Positions 40,326 through 50,469 of a DNA stretch of 64,000 nt are shown here, piece after piece (the stretch's first letter is position 1; every line of letters begins with the position of its first letter). The notes beneath the pieces are model-generated. The model was given only the letters and a program-made list of their open reading frames with translations. It was not told where the DNA came from and searched no databases. The position numbers and the translations under genes were made by a program. Origin of the DNA: Variovorax paradoxus NBRC 15149 (lineage in GTDB: Bacteria; Pseudomonadota; Gammaproteobacteria; Burkholderiales; Burkholderiaceae_C); contig NZ_BCUT01000002.1 in assembly GCF_001591365.1 (NCBI RefSeq), forward strand, positions 1,089,754-1,153,753, in the 5' to 3' direction.

Positions 40326-41078
40326 ATGCCCTTCTCCGACTACAAGACCGCGCTGGTGACAGGGGCCTCCTCGGGCATCGGCGCTGCCGTCGTCGAGCGC
40401 CTCTGCAAGGAAGGCCTGGAGGTCCACGCGCTGGCGCGCAGCGCCGGCAAGCTGGCCGAACTGGCCGCGCGCACCGGCTGCATCCCGCACGCCATCGACG
40501 TGAGCGACCTTGCCGGCATCACCCGCCTCACGCAGGAGGTGGAATTCGACGTGCTGGTCAACAACGCCGGCGTCGACCGCCCCGGCTCCATCCTCAAGGC
40601 CGACGCCGAGGGCATCGACCTGCTGGTCGACGTGAACCTGCGCGCCGTGCTGCACCTGTGCCGGCTCGTGGTGCCCGGCATGGCCGCGCGCGACCGCGGC
40701 CACGTGGTCAACATCAGCTCCATTGCCGCGGCCTACAACTTCGGCGGCAACAGCACCTACCACGCGACCAAGGCGGCCGTGAGCATGCTGTCGCGCCAGC
40801 TGCGCATCGACGTCTTCGGCAAGCGCGTGCGCGTGACCGAGATCTGCCCGGGCCGCGTGGCCACCGACATCTTTGCGCACGTGCACGGCGACTCCGAAGA
40901 AACCCGCAAGCGCTTCGTCGAAGGCTACGAGCTGCCGCAGGCCGAGGACATCGCCAATGCCATCGCCTTCGCGATTGCGGCGCCCATCGCGGTCAACGTG
41001 GGCCACATGGAAATCACGCCCACGCTGCAGGTGCCCGGCGGGCTCTCCACCGCGCGGCCGCAAGCGCCGCAGGCCTGA
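40326..41078 (+). CDS. Short-chain dehydrogenase/reductase
   Basis: The 250-residue classical SDR has the cofactor loop TGASSGIG (12-19), NNAG (79-82), Ser131/132 and the active-site YxxxK (Y145, K149 in TYHATKAA). It reduces or oxidises a hydroxy/oxo group of the imported compound with NAD(P). It is the first gene of an operon with an amino-acid-type ABC transporter, under the Nac-type promoter. The start ATG 40326 follows a GAAAGAAAC stretch. Confidence 0.9.
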   Translation: MPFSDYKTALVTGASSGIGAAVVERLCKEGLEVHALARSAGKLAELAARTGCIPHAIDVSDLAGITRLTQEVEFDVLVNNAGVDRPGSILKADAEGIDLLVDVNLRAVLHLCRLVVPGMAARDRGHVVNISSIAAAYNFGGNSTYHATKAAVSMLSRQLRIDVFGKRVRVTEICPGRVATDIFAHVHGDSEETRKRFVEGYELPQAEDIANAIAFAIAAPIAVNVGHMEITPTLQVPGGLSTARPQAPQA

Positions 41079-41110
41079 GCGCCCCGCATGGCCACGCCAA
41101 GGAGCAGCAC

Positions 41111-41812
41111 ATGAAGGACTTCGACCTGCTCGCGATCCTGCTGAAGCCGGAGTTCGGTGCAATGCTCTTGCACGGCCTGCAGGAGACGCTGAAGATCGCG
41201 GCCGGTTCCTGGCTGCTGGCCATGGCCATGGCGGTCGTGCTGCTGGTCGTGCGCCTCACGCCGAGCCGGCTGGCCGAGCGTGTGGTGATGGGCTATATCT
41301 CCTACCACCGCAACGTGCCCACGCTGGTGCAGCTCATGCTCTGGTACTTCGGCATCTTCAGCCTGCTGCCCGATGCGCTGCAGGGCTGGTTGTCGGTGCA
41401 CAACGCGGAGACGATTCTCTCGATCGTCGCGCTCGGGCTCTGCCAGGCCGCCTACTTCAGCGAGGACATGCGCTCGGGCCTGCGCTCCATACCGGCCGGG
41501 CAGGCCGAGGCCGCGCGCGCGCTCGGCCATGGCTACATCGGTTCGATGCGCCACGTGATGCTGCCGCAGGCCATCCGCAACGCGGTGCCGGCACTGGTGA
41601 ACCACAGCGTGTCGCTGTTCAAGAACAGCAGCCTGGCCATGGCCATCGGCGTGGCCGAGCTGACGCACGCGGTGAAGGAGATCGAGAGCCAGAGCTTTCG
41701 CACCTTCGAGGCCTACAGCATGGCGACGGTGCTGTACCTCGTGTGCTCGCTGCTCATCATGGCGCTGGGCGGCTGGCTGTCGCGGCGCTACCGCATCGCC
41801 GCAGCGAGGTAG
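41111..41812 (+). CDS. Polar amino-acid ABC transporter permease 1
   Basis: The 233-residue inner-membrane permease has the HisMQ-type motif EAARALGHGYIGSMRHVMLP that contacts the ATPase, and about five hydrophobic segments. AAGGAGCAG precedes ATG 41111. With the next permease it forms the membrane channel of a PAAT-type importer. Confidence 0.92.
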   Translation: MKDFDLLAILLKPEFGAMLLHGLQETLKIAAGSWLLAMAMAVVLLVVRLTPSRLAERVVMGYISYHRNVPTLVQLMLWYFGIFSLLPDALQGWLSVHNAETILSIVALGLCQAAYFSEDMRSGLRSIPAGQAEAARALGHGYIGSMRHVMLPQAIRNAVPALVNHSVSLFKNSSLAMAIGVAELTHAVKEIESQSFRTFEAYSMATVLYLVCSLLIMALGGWLSRRYRIAAAR

Positions 41813-41821
41813 GAAGAAGCC

Positions 41822-42580
41822 ATGTTCAGCGTCTTTGAAATCCTGCGCGACAACTGGCTGCTGCTGCTCGTCGGCCAGTACCCGAGCGGCCCGCTCGGCG
41901 GCATCGTCGCCACGCTGATCCTGTCGGTGCTGGGCATCGTGCTGGCGTTTCCGCTGTCGGTGCTGCTGGCGCTCGCGCGGCTGTCGCCCTGGCGCCTCTT
42001 GCGCTGGCCGGCCACGGTGCTGGTCTACGTGGTGCGCGGCGTGCCGCTTCTCATGGTGATCCTGTGGGTCTACTTCCTGGTGCCGATCCTGATCGGGCGC
42101 GACGTGTCGGGCTTCACCACCATGCTGTGCACGCTGGTGATCTACGAGGGCGCCTACCTGTCGGAGGTGGTGCGCGCCGGCATCCAGGCACTGCCCAAGG
42201 GCCAGGCCGAGGCGGCGCGCGCGCTCGGCCACAGCCACCTGGGCACCATGTGGTTCGTGATCCTGCCGCAGGCGCTCTACAACATGCTGCCGAGCATGCT
42301 GAGCCAGTTCATCTCCACCATCAAGGAGACCACGCTGGGCTACGTCATCAACGTGCAGGAGCTGACCTTCGCGGCCAACCAGATCAACAACCAGCTGCTG
42401 ACCAAGCCGTTCCAGGTGTTCTTCATCCTGGCGATGACCTACTACGTCGTCTGCTTCAGCCTGACGCAGCTCGCGCAGTGGCTGGAGCGGCGCATTGCCC
42501 ACAAGCGGCTCGGCGCCGCCTCCGTGAAGGCACCCGAAGACGGTGTTTCGCTGCCGCCGCCGGTGGCAGCGAACCCGTGA
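41822..42580 (+). CDS. Polar amino-acid ABC transporter permease 2
   Basis: This 252-residue partner permease has EAARALGHSHLGTMWFVILP as its ATPase-contact loop and five to six membrane helices. It starts nine bases after the first permease. The polar C-terminal tail is longer than in paralogues. Confidence 0.92.
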   Translation: MFSVFEILRDNWLLLLVGQYPSGPLGGIVATLILSVLGIVLAFPLSVLLALARLSPWRLLRWPATVLVYVVRGVPLLMVILWVYFLVPILIGRDVSGFTTMLCTLVIYEGAYLSEVVRAGIQALPKGQAEAARALGHSHLGTMWFVILPQALYNMLPSMLSQFISTIKETTLGYVINVQELTFAANQINNQLLTKPFQVFFILAMTYYVVCFSLTQLAQWLERRIAHKRLGAASVKAPEDGVSLPPPVAANP

Positions 42581-42625
42581 GGCCGCGCTCGACGGCCATC
42601 GACCACAAGACCAGGAGACAGCGCC

Positions 42626-43396
<771 letters not shown>

Positions 43397-43439
43397 TCCT
43401 TGTTTTTTTCCTTCCCCAGCATCTCCTCAGGAGCTCACC

Positions 43440-44282
43440 ATGTCGAACAGAAACGTCTTCCGCCTCACCACGATCGGAACCTGTCTTTGCGCCGCCTCTC
43501 TGCTGGCGCATGCCGACCAGTGGAGCGACATCAGCGCGCGCAAGGAGCTGCGCTGCGGCACCTTCGCCGACGTGCCGCCCTTCGCCGCACCCGATCCGAA
43601 GACGCGCGAGATGGTGGGCCATGACGTCGACCTGTGCCACGCGCTGGCCAAGGAACTCGGCTTGACGGCCAAGGTCACGCCGCTGTCGGTGGAAGCGCGC
43701 GTGCCCGAGGTCAAGCTCGGGCGCGTCGACGTGACCATTGCCAACCTGGCCTACACCAAGAGCCGCGGCGAGCAGATCCAGTTCAGCGACCCGTACTACG
43801 TGGCCAAGGAAATGCTCGCGGTGAAAGCCTCCGACCCGGGCACCGCCAAGGCCGACTTCAAGGGCAAGCGCCTGAGCTCGACCAAGGGATCGACCTCGGA
43901 GCTGTCGATCAAGATGAACGGCTCGGAGCCCGTGACCTTCCAGGACACGGGCTCGGCCTTCATGGCGGTGCAGCAGAACAAGTCGGTCGGCATGGTCGCC
44001 AACACCATGACCATCACCAAGCTGGTCAACCAATCGAAGACCGAGGGCGTGGCGCTGAAGATGATCAAGGAGCCGATGGTGCTGCAGCCCATCGGCATCG
44101 GCATGAAGAAGGACGAGCCGGTGCTGCTGGCCAAGGTGAACGGCGCGCTCTACGCGCTCGAAAAGTCGGGCGAGCTCGACAAGATCTGGGCCAAGTGGCT
44201 CGGCCCGAACACCGAATACAAGATGGTGCGCGAAGAAAAGATCACGCCGCTGGCCGAGCTCAAGTTCGAACTCCTGCCCTGA
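43440..44282 (+). CDS. Amino-acid-type ABC transporter substrate-binding protein
   Basis: This 280-residue periplasmic protein has a signal peptide (FRLTTIGTCLCAASLLAHA, cleaved near residue 25) and a GlnH/ArtJ-like fold. The recognition stretch RVDVTIANLAYTKSRGEQIQ is typical of family-3 binding proteins. It is the ligand-capture part of the operon's importer. GGAGC lies just before the ATG. Its ligand is probably the same compound that the Pxp/biotin genes process. Confidence 0.92.
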   Translation: MSNRNVFRLTTIGTCLCAASLLAHADQWSDISARKELRCGTFADVPPFAAPDPKTREMVGHDVDLCHALAKELGLTAKVTPLSVEARVPEVKLGRVDVTIANLAYTKSRGEQIQFSDPYYVAKEMLAVKASDPGTAKADFKGKRLSSTKGSTSELSIKMNGSEPVTFQDTGSAFMAVQQNKSVGMVANTMTITKLVNQSKTEGVALKMIKEPMVLQPIGIGMKKDEPVLLAKVNGALYALEKSGELDKIWAKWLGPNTEYKMVREEKITPLAELKFELLP

Positions 44283-44382
44283 GCATCCGCCTTGCCGCCA
44301 GCGCATCCAACTAGTTATAAGAACTAATTATTAAAACGAAACTGCGTATTGTTTTTGCGCGTTTCTTGGGCATCATTTCCGC

Positions 44383-44589
44383 ATGGAGAAGACAAAGGCC
44401 CTGGTGACCGTGATCGAGATGGCGCGCGCCGGCCTCGGCTTTACGCCCGCCGACGCCCTCGACCACATCGCCGCTCTCATCGCCCAGGAGGATGCAGAAA
44501 GCCCGTTCCACGACCGCCGGGTCGAGGAGCTGCTTCGCCTCGGGGCCTGCATCTGGAGCCTGCGGCGGGACCTCGTGACGCCGCGCTGA
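44383..44589 (+). CDS. Small hypothetical protein
   Basis: A 68-residue protein of unknown family (KTKALVTVIEMARAGLGFTP, DRRVEELLRLGACIWSLRRD) begins at ATG 44383 after an AT-rich leader. It has no signal or membrane segment. Amphipathic helices are likely. Its function and partner are unknown. Confidence 0.55.
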   Translation: MEKTKALVTVIEMARAGLGFTPADALDHIAALIAQEDAESPFHDRRVEELLRLGACIWSLRRDLVTPR

Positions 44590-44721
44590 GCGCTTCGCCC
44601 TGGCACGCACGGGCTATGCCGTGTGGCCAGATGCAGAAAAGGGTACTTAAGGCTACATTTTCCAGACCAAGAAAAGCCGGCATTCTTTGGGTCGAACAAA
44701 CGCCGGCAATCGGAGGACTGA

Positions 44722-44997
44722 ATGCCGCTCTTGTTCCTGCTGAGGCTCCAGCACACGCTGCTGCCTGTCCGAGTCGCGCTTCCGGAGGAAGTGCGGATCG
44801 TCTCGGTGCTCGTGGCCACGGGTCTGATCGAGGCCGAGTTCGCACCCGTGAGGCCGGCGGGCCGGGATGCCGCATCGCGCATCGCGACGGTGAGGCGCAT
44901 CACCGAGGAAGGCCTCGCCGAGCTCGCCCAGATGAGCGACGCACCCAAGTTCGTGAAGACCTCGATGCAGTTCGCGCGCGGATTGCGATTGATGTAG
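44722..44997 (+). CDS. Small hypothetical protein, winged-helix-like
   Basis: A 91-residue open frame (PEEVRIVSVLVATGLIEAEF, TVRRITEEGLAELAQM) reads like a small DNA-binding or wing-type fold: a helix, a turn and a strand ending in EAEFAPVRP. CGGAGG precedes the ATG. It stands alone and ends 11 bases before the convergent ClC gene. Family unrecognised. Confidence 0.5.
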   Translation: MPLLFLLRLQHTLLPVRVALPEEVRIVSVLVATGLIEAEFAPVRPAGRDAASRIATVRRITEEGLAELAQMSDAPKFVKTSMQFARGLRLM

Positions 44998-45008
44998 GGC
45001 TTGCAGGA

Positions 45009-46766
45009 TCAGGCCTGCCAGGGCAGCCCGCGCATCCGCTCGCGCTTTTCTTCCTCGTCGAAGTGCGCGAGCGAAGGCTTGATCAGGTCGCTGCGCGCCA
45101 CGATGCCCACCAGCACCAGCGATTGCGCGTCCTTCACCACGGGCAGCCGCTCGAGCCGATGGCGCGCGAGCCGCGTGGCCACCGCACGGCAGTTCTCGCC
45201 CGGCAGCGCAAAGAACAGCGGCACGTCGGCGCAGGCGTCGCCCACGGTGGCAATGGGATCGCGCGTGCCGCACGCGGCCAGCATCGCGCGGTCCGCCACG
45301 CCGATCACCGCGCCGTTGCGCACCACGGGGAACGCGCGGTGGGCCTGGCCATCGCCGAAATGCTCGAACAGCGCCCGCGCCACCGGCAGGGCCGCGTCGA
45401 TGCTGCGCACCTCGCGCGTCATGACCTCTTCCACGGAGTGCCGCTCGAGCGGATCGACGCCGTATTCGCGGTAGATGTGATAGCCGCGGCGCGCGATCTT
45501 CTCGGTGAGGATCGAGCGGCGCATGGTCAGCACCGTGAAGCCGTAGGCCACGGCGGAGGTGGTCAGCAGCGGCAGCAGCGCATTGCTGTCGTGCGTGAGC
45601 CCGAAGGCAAAGATGGTGGCGGTGAGCGGCGCGCGCATCACGCCGCCCAGCGTGGCGGCCATGCAGACCAGCGGCCACAGCATCGGGTCGTTGCCGGGCA
45701 GCACGTGCGAGAGCACCACGCCCAGGCCCGCGCCCATCATCAGGAGCGGCGCAAGCACGCCGCCCGAAGTGCCCGAGCCCAGCGAGATCACCCAGATCAC
45801 CGCCTTCACCGCGAGCAGCGCGGCCACCACGCCGAGCGCCAGGTGGTTGTGCAGCAGGTCGCCGATCACGTCGTAGCCCACGCCCAGCGCACGCGGCTCG
45901 AAGTAGCCGCCGATGCCCACCGCCAGGCCGCCGATCGCCGGCCACCACATCCAGTGGATCGGCAGCTTGCCGAACAGGTCTTCGACCTTGTAGAGCGAGA
46001 TCGAGAGCGAGGCCGACAACGCGCCGCACAGAAGCCCCGCGGCCACGCACGAGAGCATCGCGAGCGGGCCGGGCACCGCGGTCTGCAGCGGAAACAGCGG
46101 GCCCGCATCCATCAGCAGCGGACGTGTGAACCCCGCCACCGCGCAGGCCACGGCCACCGGCAGCAGGCTGCGCGGCCGGAGTTCGAACAGCAGCAGTTCC
46201 ACTGCCAGCAGCACGGCCGCCACCGGCGTGCCGAACACCGCCGTCATGCCCGCGGTGGCACCCGCCACCAGCAGCGCCTTGCGCTCCGCGGCCGTGAGAT
46301 GGAAGTGCTGCGCGATCAGCGAGCCGATGGCGCCGCCGGTCATGATGATCGGCCCTTCGGCGCCAAACGGGCCGCCGCTGCCGATCACGATGCCCGAGGA
46401 CAGCGGCTTGAGCAGCGCCACCTTCGGCGACATCTTGCTCTTGCCGAACAGGATCGCCTCGATCGCCTCGGGAATGCCGTGGCCGCGGATCTTGTCGGAG
46501 CCGTAGCGCGCAACCAGGCCCACGATCAGCCCGCCGATCACCGGCACCACGATGACCCAGGCCCCCAGCGTGTGCCCGGCCGGCGAGCGGTCGGCCAGCG
46601 AGAAAGTCTGGAAGAAGAACAGGTTGGTGAAGAAGCGGATCAGGTCGAGCAGCACGCGCGCGGCCACGGTGCTGACCGCCCCGACGACGATGGCCATGAC
46701 AGTGATGCGCAGCAGGCGCGCATTGAGGGCGAAGTCGCCGCGGGGCGGGTGGGGGACTGGAGTCAT
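45009..46766 (-). CDS. ClC-family chloride channel with C-terminal CBS domains
   Basis: This 585-residue membrane protein has the signatures GHGIPE (95-100) and GAEGP (135-139), with the conserved glutamate, followed by about ten membrane helices. Residues about 440-575 hold two CBS domains (VEEVMTREVRSIDAALPVAR and RLPVVKDAQSLVLVGIVARS) that may sense adenylates. The start at 46764-46766 gives a normal N-terminus. The upstream 110 bases contain an AT-rich near-palindrome (ATATCATTTCATGACATAT). Confidence 0.9.
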   Translation of the reverse strand: MTPVPHPPRGDFALNARLLRITVMAIVVGAVSTVAARVLLDLIRFFTNLFFFQTFSLADRSPAGHTLGAWVIVVPVIGGLIVGLVARYGSDKIRGHGIPEAIEAILFGKSKMSPKVALLKPLSSGIVIGSGGPFGAEGPIIMTGGAIGSLIAQHFHLTAAERKALLVAGATAGMTAVFGTPVAAVLLAVELLLFELRPRSLLPVAVACAVAGFTRPLLMDAGPLFPLQTAVPGPLAMLSCVAAGLLCGALSASLSISLYKVEDLFGKLPIHWMWWPAIGGLAVGIGGYFEPRALGVGYDVIGDLLHNHLALGVVAALLAVKAVIWVISLGSGTSGGVLAPLLMMGAGLGVVLSHVLPGNDPMLWPLVCMAATLGGVMRAPLTATIFAFGLTHDSNALLPLLTTSAVAYGFTVLTMRRSILTEKIARRGYHIYREYGVDPLERHSVEEVMTREVRSIDAALPVARALFEHFGDGQAHRAFPVVRNGAVIGVADRAMLAACGTRDPIATVGDACADVPLFFALPGENCRAVATRLARHRLERLPVVKDAQSLVLVGIVARSDLIKPSLAHFDEEEKRERMRGLPWQA

Positions 46767-46878
46767 GGCTGTTCGGGAAGAGTCGATCTGCCTCGTCCGA
46801 GGCCAGCCCTCGAATATATCATTTCATGACATATTGAGCCACGCCCCCTTCGTGGCCGGTGCCGGCGGGAGCGGCCGG

Positions 46879-47295
46879 CTATGCGCCGCCCTTCCTGACG
46901 AGCGCCACCACCTCGGCCAATTCGGCCACCTGGTCCGTGTGCAGCATCGCGAGCCGTTCCAGCTTCCTGCGCCCCGCGGCCAGCAGATGGACCTCGACCT
47001 GGCGCCGGTCCGTATGGCTAGGCTTTCGCCTGACGAGGCCGGCCTCCTCGCAGCGCGACACCAGCGCGACCACACCGTGGTGCTGGGCCTGCAGGCGCTC
47101 GGCGATCTCGCTGATGGTCGCCCACTCGCGGCCGGGGAAGCCCTGGGTGTGGAGCATCAGCTGGTATTGAAGGACGGTGATGCCTTCCTCCCGCGCGGCG
47201 TCTTCGCTGAAGCGAAGAAAGCTGCGCAGCCTGAATCTGAAGTCGGACAGTGCCTCGAAGTGCTGCTTCTCGATGGATCCCCGTTGGCTGGCCAT
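46879..47295 (-). CDS. MarR-family regulator
   Basis: This 138-residue regulator has a winged helix in ATISEIAERLQAQHHGVVAL and the wing GLVRRKPSHTDRRQVEVHL. The ATG at 47293-47295 has GGAAAG upstream; an earlier ATG at 47331 is possible. It is divergent from tctB across 245 bases that contain the palindrome TCACAGTGTGA. The effector is unknown. Confidence 0.85.
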   Translation of the reverse strand: MASQRGSIEKQHFEALSDFRFRLRSFLRFSEDAAREEGITVLQYQLMLHTQGFPGREWATISEIAERLQAQHHGVVALVSRCEEAGLVRRKPSHTDRRQVEVHLLAAGRRKLERLAMLHTDQVAELAEVVALVRKGGA

Positions 47296-47367
47296 GAACT
47301 TTCCAAGAATGATTGTGCGAACGGAAAGCAATGTAGCAGCCGGCCCGATCCGACGCAGGGTAATTAC

Positions 47368-47378
47368 TCACAGTGTGA
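47368..47378. promoter_or_regulatory. Palindrome between MarR gene and tctB
   Basis: TCACA-G-TGTGA is a perfect palindrome. It is followed by two TGATGCA copies (47376-47382 and about 47398-47404). It is a plausible MarR operator controlling both divergent units. Confidence 0.45.
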
Positions 47379-47540
47379 TGCAATAAATCTCATAACATGA
47401 TGCATCTGACTTGAACCTGACCTGTGCGATGCCGGCTGCCTTCTCGGCATTCCGCGCGCACTTCCCCGCTGTCCGCTGCCGTTGCCCGTGCATCCGTGCG
47501 GGTTGCCGTATCCATTCCATTCGAGAGAGAAAGATTGCGT

Positions 47541-48029
47541 ATGCAGATCAAGAGCCAGAAGACCTTCTTCTCGGGCATCATGTTCACCTGCGTCGGCGCG
47601 GCGTTCGCGCTGGGCGCCTCCAACTACAACGTCGGCAGTGCGGCCCGCATGGGGCCGGGCTACTTCCCGCTGATCGTGGGCGTGCTGCTGACGCTGCTGG
47701 GCCTGGTGGTGATTGCCACGGCGTTCAAGGGCCAAGACGCCGGCGGCGACCCCGTTGGAACGATCGCATGGAAGCCGCTCGGCTTCATCATCGGCGCGAA
47801 CCTGCTGTTCGGCATCCTGCTGGCGGGCCTGCGCAGCATCGGCCTGCCGGCCATGGGCCTGATCCTCGCCATCTATGCGCTCGTGATCGTGGCCTGCATG
47901 GCCGGTGCCAACTTCTCGATGAAGCTGTCGCTGGTGCTCGCGACCGTGCTGGCCATCGGCAGCTACCTGACCTTCATCGTGGGACTCAAGCTGCAGTTCC
48001 AGGTGTGGCCCACCTTCATCACCGGCTGA
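47541..48029 (+). CDS. tctB: Tripartite tricarboxylate transporter small membrane subunit
   Basis: This 162-residue TctB-type membrane protein has four hydrophobic segments and SAARMGPGYFPLIVGVLLTL, characteristic of the family. It forms the small permease subunit. Start ATG 47541 follows a GAGAGAAAG stretch. The tctA gene follows after 16 bases, but no tctC is here, so a binding protein encoded elsewhere is needed. Confidence 0.9.
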   Translation: MQIKSQKTFFSGIMFTCVGAAFALGASNYNVGSAARMGPGYFPLIVGVLLTLLGLVVIATAFKGQDAGGDPVGTIAWKPLGFIIGANLLFGILLAGLRSIGLPAMGLILAIYALVIVACMAGANFSMKLSLVLATVLAIGSYLTFIVGLKLQFQVWPTFITG

Positions 48030-48045
48030 GCGCGAGGCACCACCC

Positions 48046-49566
48046 ATGATGGATCTGATCAACCACCTGTCGCTCGGCTTCTCCACCGCGGTGACGCTGC
48101 AGAACCTGGCCTATGCGTTCATCGGCTGCCTGCTGGGCACGCTGATCGGCGTGCTGCCGGGCATCGGCCCGACGGCCACCATTGCCATGCTGCTGCCGGC
48201 CACCTACGCCCTGCCACCCGTGGCCGCGCTGATCATGCTCGCGGGCATCTACTACGGCTCGCAATATGGCGGCTCGACCACCGCCATCCTGGTCAACCTT
48301 CCGGGCGAATCCTCGTCCGTGGTCACGGTGATCGACGGCCACCAGATGGCCAAGCGGGGGCGCGGCGGGCCGGCGCTCGCGGCCGCCGGCCTGGGCTCGT
48401 TCTTCGCGGGCTGCGTGGGCACGCTGATCCTTGCCGCCTTCGCGCCGCCGCTGACCGAGATCGCCTTCAAGTTCGGCCCGGCGGAGTATTTCTCGCTCAT
48501 GGTGCTGGGCCTGATCGGCGCGGTGGTGATGGCCTCGGGCTCGCTGCTCAAGGCCATCTGCATGATCATGGTGGGGCTGCTGCTGGGCCTGGTCGGCACC
48601 GACGTGAATTCCGGCGTGGCGCGCTACAGCTTCGACATCCCGGAGCTGACCGATGGCCTGGGCTTCATCGCGATCGCCATGGGCGTGTTCGGCTACGGCG
48701 AGATCATCGCCAACCTGGCCCGGCCCGAGGACGAGCGCGAGGTGTTCACGGCCAGCGTCTCCGGCCTGATGCCCACCAAGGAAGACTTCAAGCGCATGCT
48801 CCCGGCCGTGCTGCGCGGCACGGCGCTGGGCTCGTCGCTGGGCATCCTGCCGGGCGGCGGCGCCACGCTGTCGGCCTTTGCGGCCTACACGCTCGAAAAG
48901 AAGATCAAGCTCAAGGCGGGCGAAGTGCCCTTCGGCAAGGGCAACATCCGCGGCGTGGCCGGGCCGGAAGCCGCGAACAACGCGGGCGCGCAGACCTCCT
49001 TCATCCCGATGCTGACGCTGGGCATTCCGCCCAACCCCGTCATGGCGCTGATGGTCGGCGCCATGACGATCCACAACATCCAGCCGGGCCCGCAGGTGAT
49101 GACCAGCAACCCGGAGCTGTTCTGGGGCCTGATCGCCTCGATGTGGATCGGCAACCTGATGCTCGTGATCCTGAACCTGCCGCTCATCGGCCTGTGGATC
49201 AAGCTGCTGACCATTCCCTACCGGTGGCTGTTCCCCGCGATTGTGCTGTTCTGCGCCATTGGCGTGTACTCGACCAACAACAATGTGTTCGACATCTGGC
49301 TGGTGGCGATCTTCGGTGTCGTGGGCTACACCTTCATCAAGCTCGGATGCGAGCCGGCGCCGCTACTGCTCGGCCTCATCCTGGGGCCGATGATGGAAGA
49401 GAACCTGCGGCGCGCGCTGCTGCTCTCGCGGGGCGACTGGAGCGTGTTCGTCTCGCGGCCGATCTCCGCGGGGCTGCTGGCGGCCGCGGTCGCGCTGCTG
49501 CTGATCGTGCTGCTGCCCTCGATCAGATCGAAGCGCGAAGAGGCGTTTGTCGAGGAAGCAGGCTAG
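48046..49566 (+). CDS. tctA: Tripartite tricarboxylate transporter large membrane subunit
   Basis: This 506-residue transporter has the hallmark loops GVLPGIGPTATIAMLLPATY and GGSTTAILVNLPGESSSVVT near the N-terminus, and GILPGGGATLSAFAAYTLEK in the second half; about twelve membrane helices. It uses the proton or sodium gradient with TctB and a Bug protein. It is co-transcribed with tctB. The nitronate monooxygenase-like gene follows after 24 bases. Confidence 0.94.
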   Translation: MMDLINHLSLGFSTAVTLQNLAYAFIGCLLGTLIGVLPGIGPTATIAMLLPATYALPPVAALIMLAGIYYGSQYGGSTTAILVNLPGESSSVVTVIDGHQMAKRGRGGPALAAAGLGSFFAGCVGTLILAAFAPPLTEIAFKFGPAEYFSLMVLGLIGAVVMASGSLLKAICMIMVGLLLGLVGTDVNSGVARYSFDIPELTDGLGFIAIAMGVFGYGEIIANLARPEDEREVFTASVSGLMPTKEDFKRMLPAVLRGTALGSSLGILPGGGATLSAFAAYTLEKKIKLKAGEVPFGKGNIRGVAGPEAANNAGAQTSFIPMLTLGIPPNPVMALMVGAMTIHNIQPGPQVMTSNPELFWGLIASMWIGNLMLVILNLPLIGLWIKLLTIPYRWLFPAIVLFCAIGVYSTNNNVFDIWLVAIFGVVGYTFIKLGCEPAPLLLGLILGPMMEENLRRALLLSRGDWSVFVSRPISAGLLAAAVALLLIVLLPSIRSKREEAFVEEAG

Positions 49567-49590
49567 CCAAAGCAAAACAAGGAGCCGCCC

Positions 49591-50424
49591 ATGTCCAGTT
49601 CCCGCCAGGCTTCGGCGCCCGAATCCGCCGCGGTGCTGCACCGGCCGGTGTGCGACCTGCTCAGATGCAGCCTCCCGCTGGCGCTGGCCGGCGCGGCCGA
49701 CCCGGAACTGGTCGCGGCCGTGACGCAGGCCGGCGGCTTCGGCTTCCTCGGCATGTCGGAGGCGCCGCCTGCGCGCATCCGCGAAGGGGTGCTGGCGGTG
49801 CGGGCGCACACGGACCGGCACTTCGGCGTCGAGATGAATCCGGCGGCCACGGAGCCGGCGCTGCTCGGTGCGCAGATTGCTGCCTGCATCGAACTGCGCG
49901 TGCCGGTGGCCGGGCTGCTCGGCGCGCTGTCCGGGACCACCGTGCGGCAGCTTCGCGAGGCCGGGGTGGTGGTGGCCTGCCAAGTGTCGTCGGTCAGCGC
50001 CGCGTGCGAAGCAGAAGGCGCCGGGGTGCAGATCTTGATCGTGCAGGGCCGGGAGGCCGGCGACGCCGTGCGCGGTGCGCAGCCCCTGGCTGCCATCCTT
50101 GCGGATGTGCTGGTGCTGGCGTCGGTTCCAGTGCTCGCGGCGGGCGGCATCGCCGATGGAACGGACATTGCCGCGGCGCTGGCCGCGGGCGCGCAGGGCG
50201 CCGTTCTTGGTGCCGCGGCCCTGCAGTCGGGCGCGAGCGAAGGTGAGGCCGAAGGCACGGCACCGCTGGAGAAGATCGCCAGCGCCAGCAGGCGCCTGCA
50301 CCAGCTCGCATCGGATGCGGCGGCCTCTCTGCGGGGCCGGGCACTGCGCTTTCCTGAACGCGTGATGCTGTCCTCGCCGGTCTGCTATGCCGACGAACTC
50401 GCGCCATCGAGCAAAAATAATTGA
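49591..50424 (+). CDS. Nitronate monooxygenase-like protein
   Basis: This 277-residue TIM-barrel flavoprotein candidate has GGFGFLGMSEAP and, near the C-terminus, VLAAGGIADGTDIAAALAAG, the phosphate-binding signature of 2-nitropropane dioxygenase-like proteins. The usual GxEAGGH stretch reads QGREAGDAV, so the catalytic histidine is absent, and the protein is shorter than typical (about 320). It may have another reductase or isomerase role. It follows tctA by 24 bases and may belong to the same operon. Confidence 0.75.
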   Translation: MSSSRQASAPESAAVLHRPVCDLLRCSLPLALAGAADPELVAAVTQAGGFGFLGMSEAPPARIREGVLAVRAHTDRHFGVEMNPAATEPALLGAQIAACIELRVPVAGLLGALSGTTVRQLREAGVVVACQVSSVSAACEAEGAGVQILIVQGREAGDAVRGAQPLAAILADVLVLASVPVLAAGGIADGTDIAAALAAGAQGAVLGAAALQSGASEGEAEGTAPLEKIASASRRLHQLASDAAASLRGRALRFPERVMLSSPVCYADELAPSSKNN

Positions 50425-50469
50425 AACGCGGCGCGGGGCTGCTTCATCCAATGGGAAAGAGAAGTACAC

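Noticed and set aside
44290..44375. Stem GAAAC-GCG...CGC-GTTTC with T-run after the binding-protein gene, possible terminator
   Set aside because: Pairing is broken by mismatches and the T-run lies in the loop, so it does not support a terminator.
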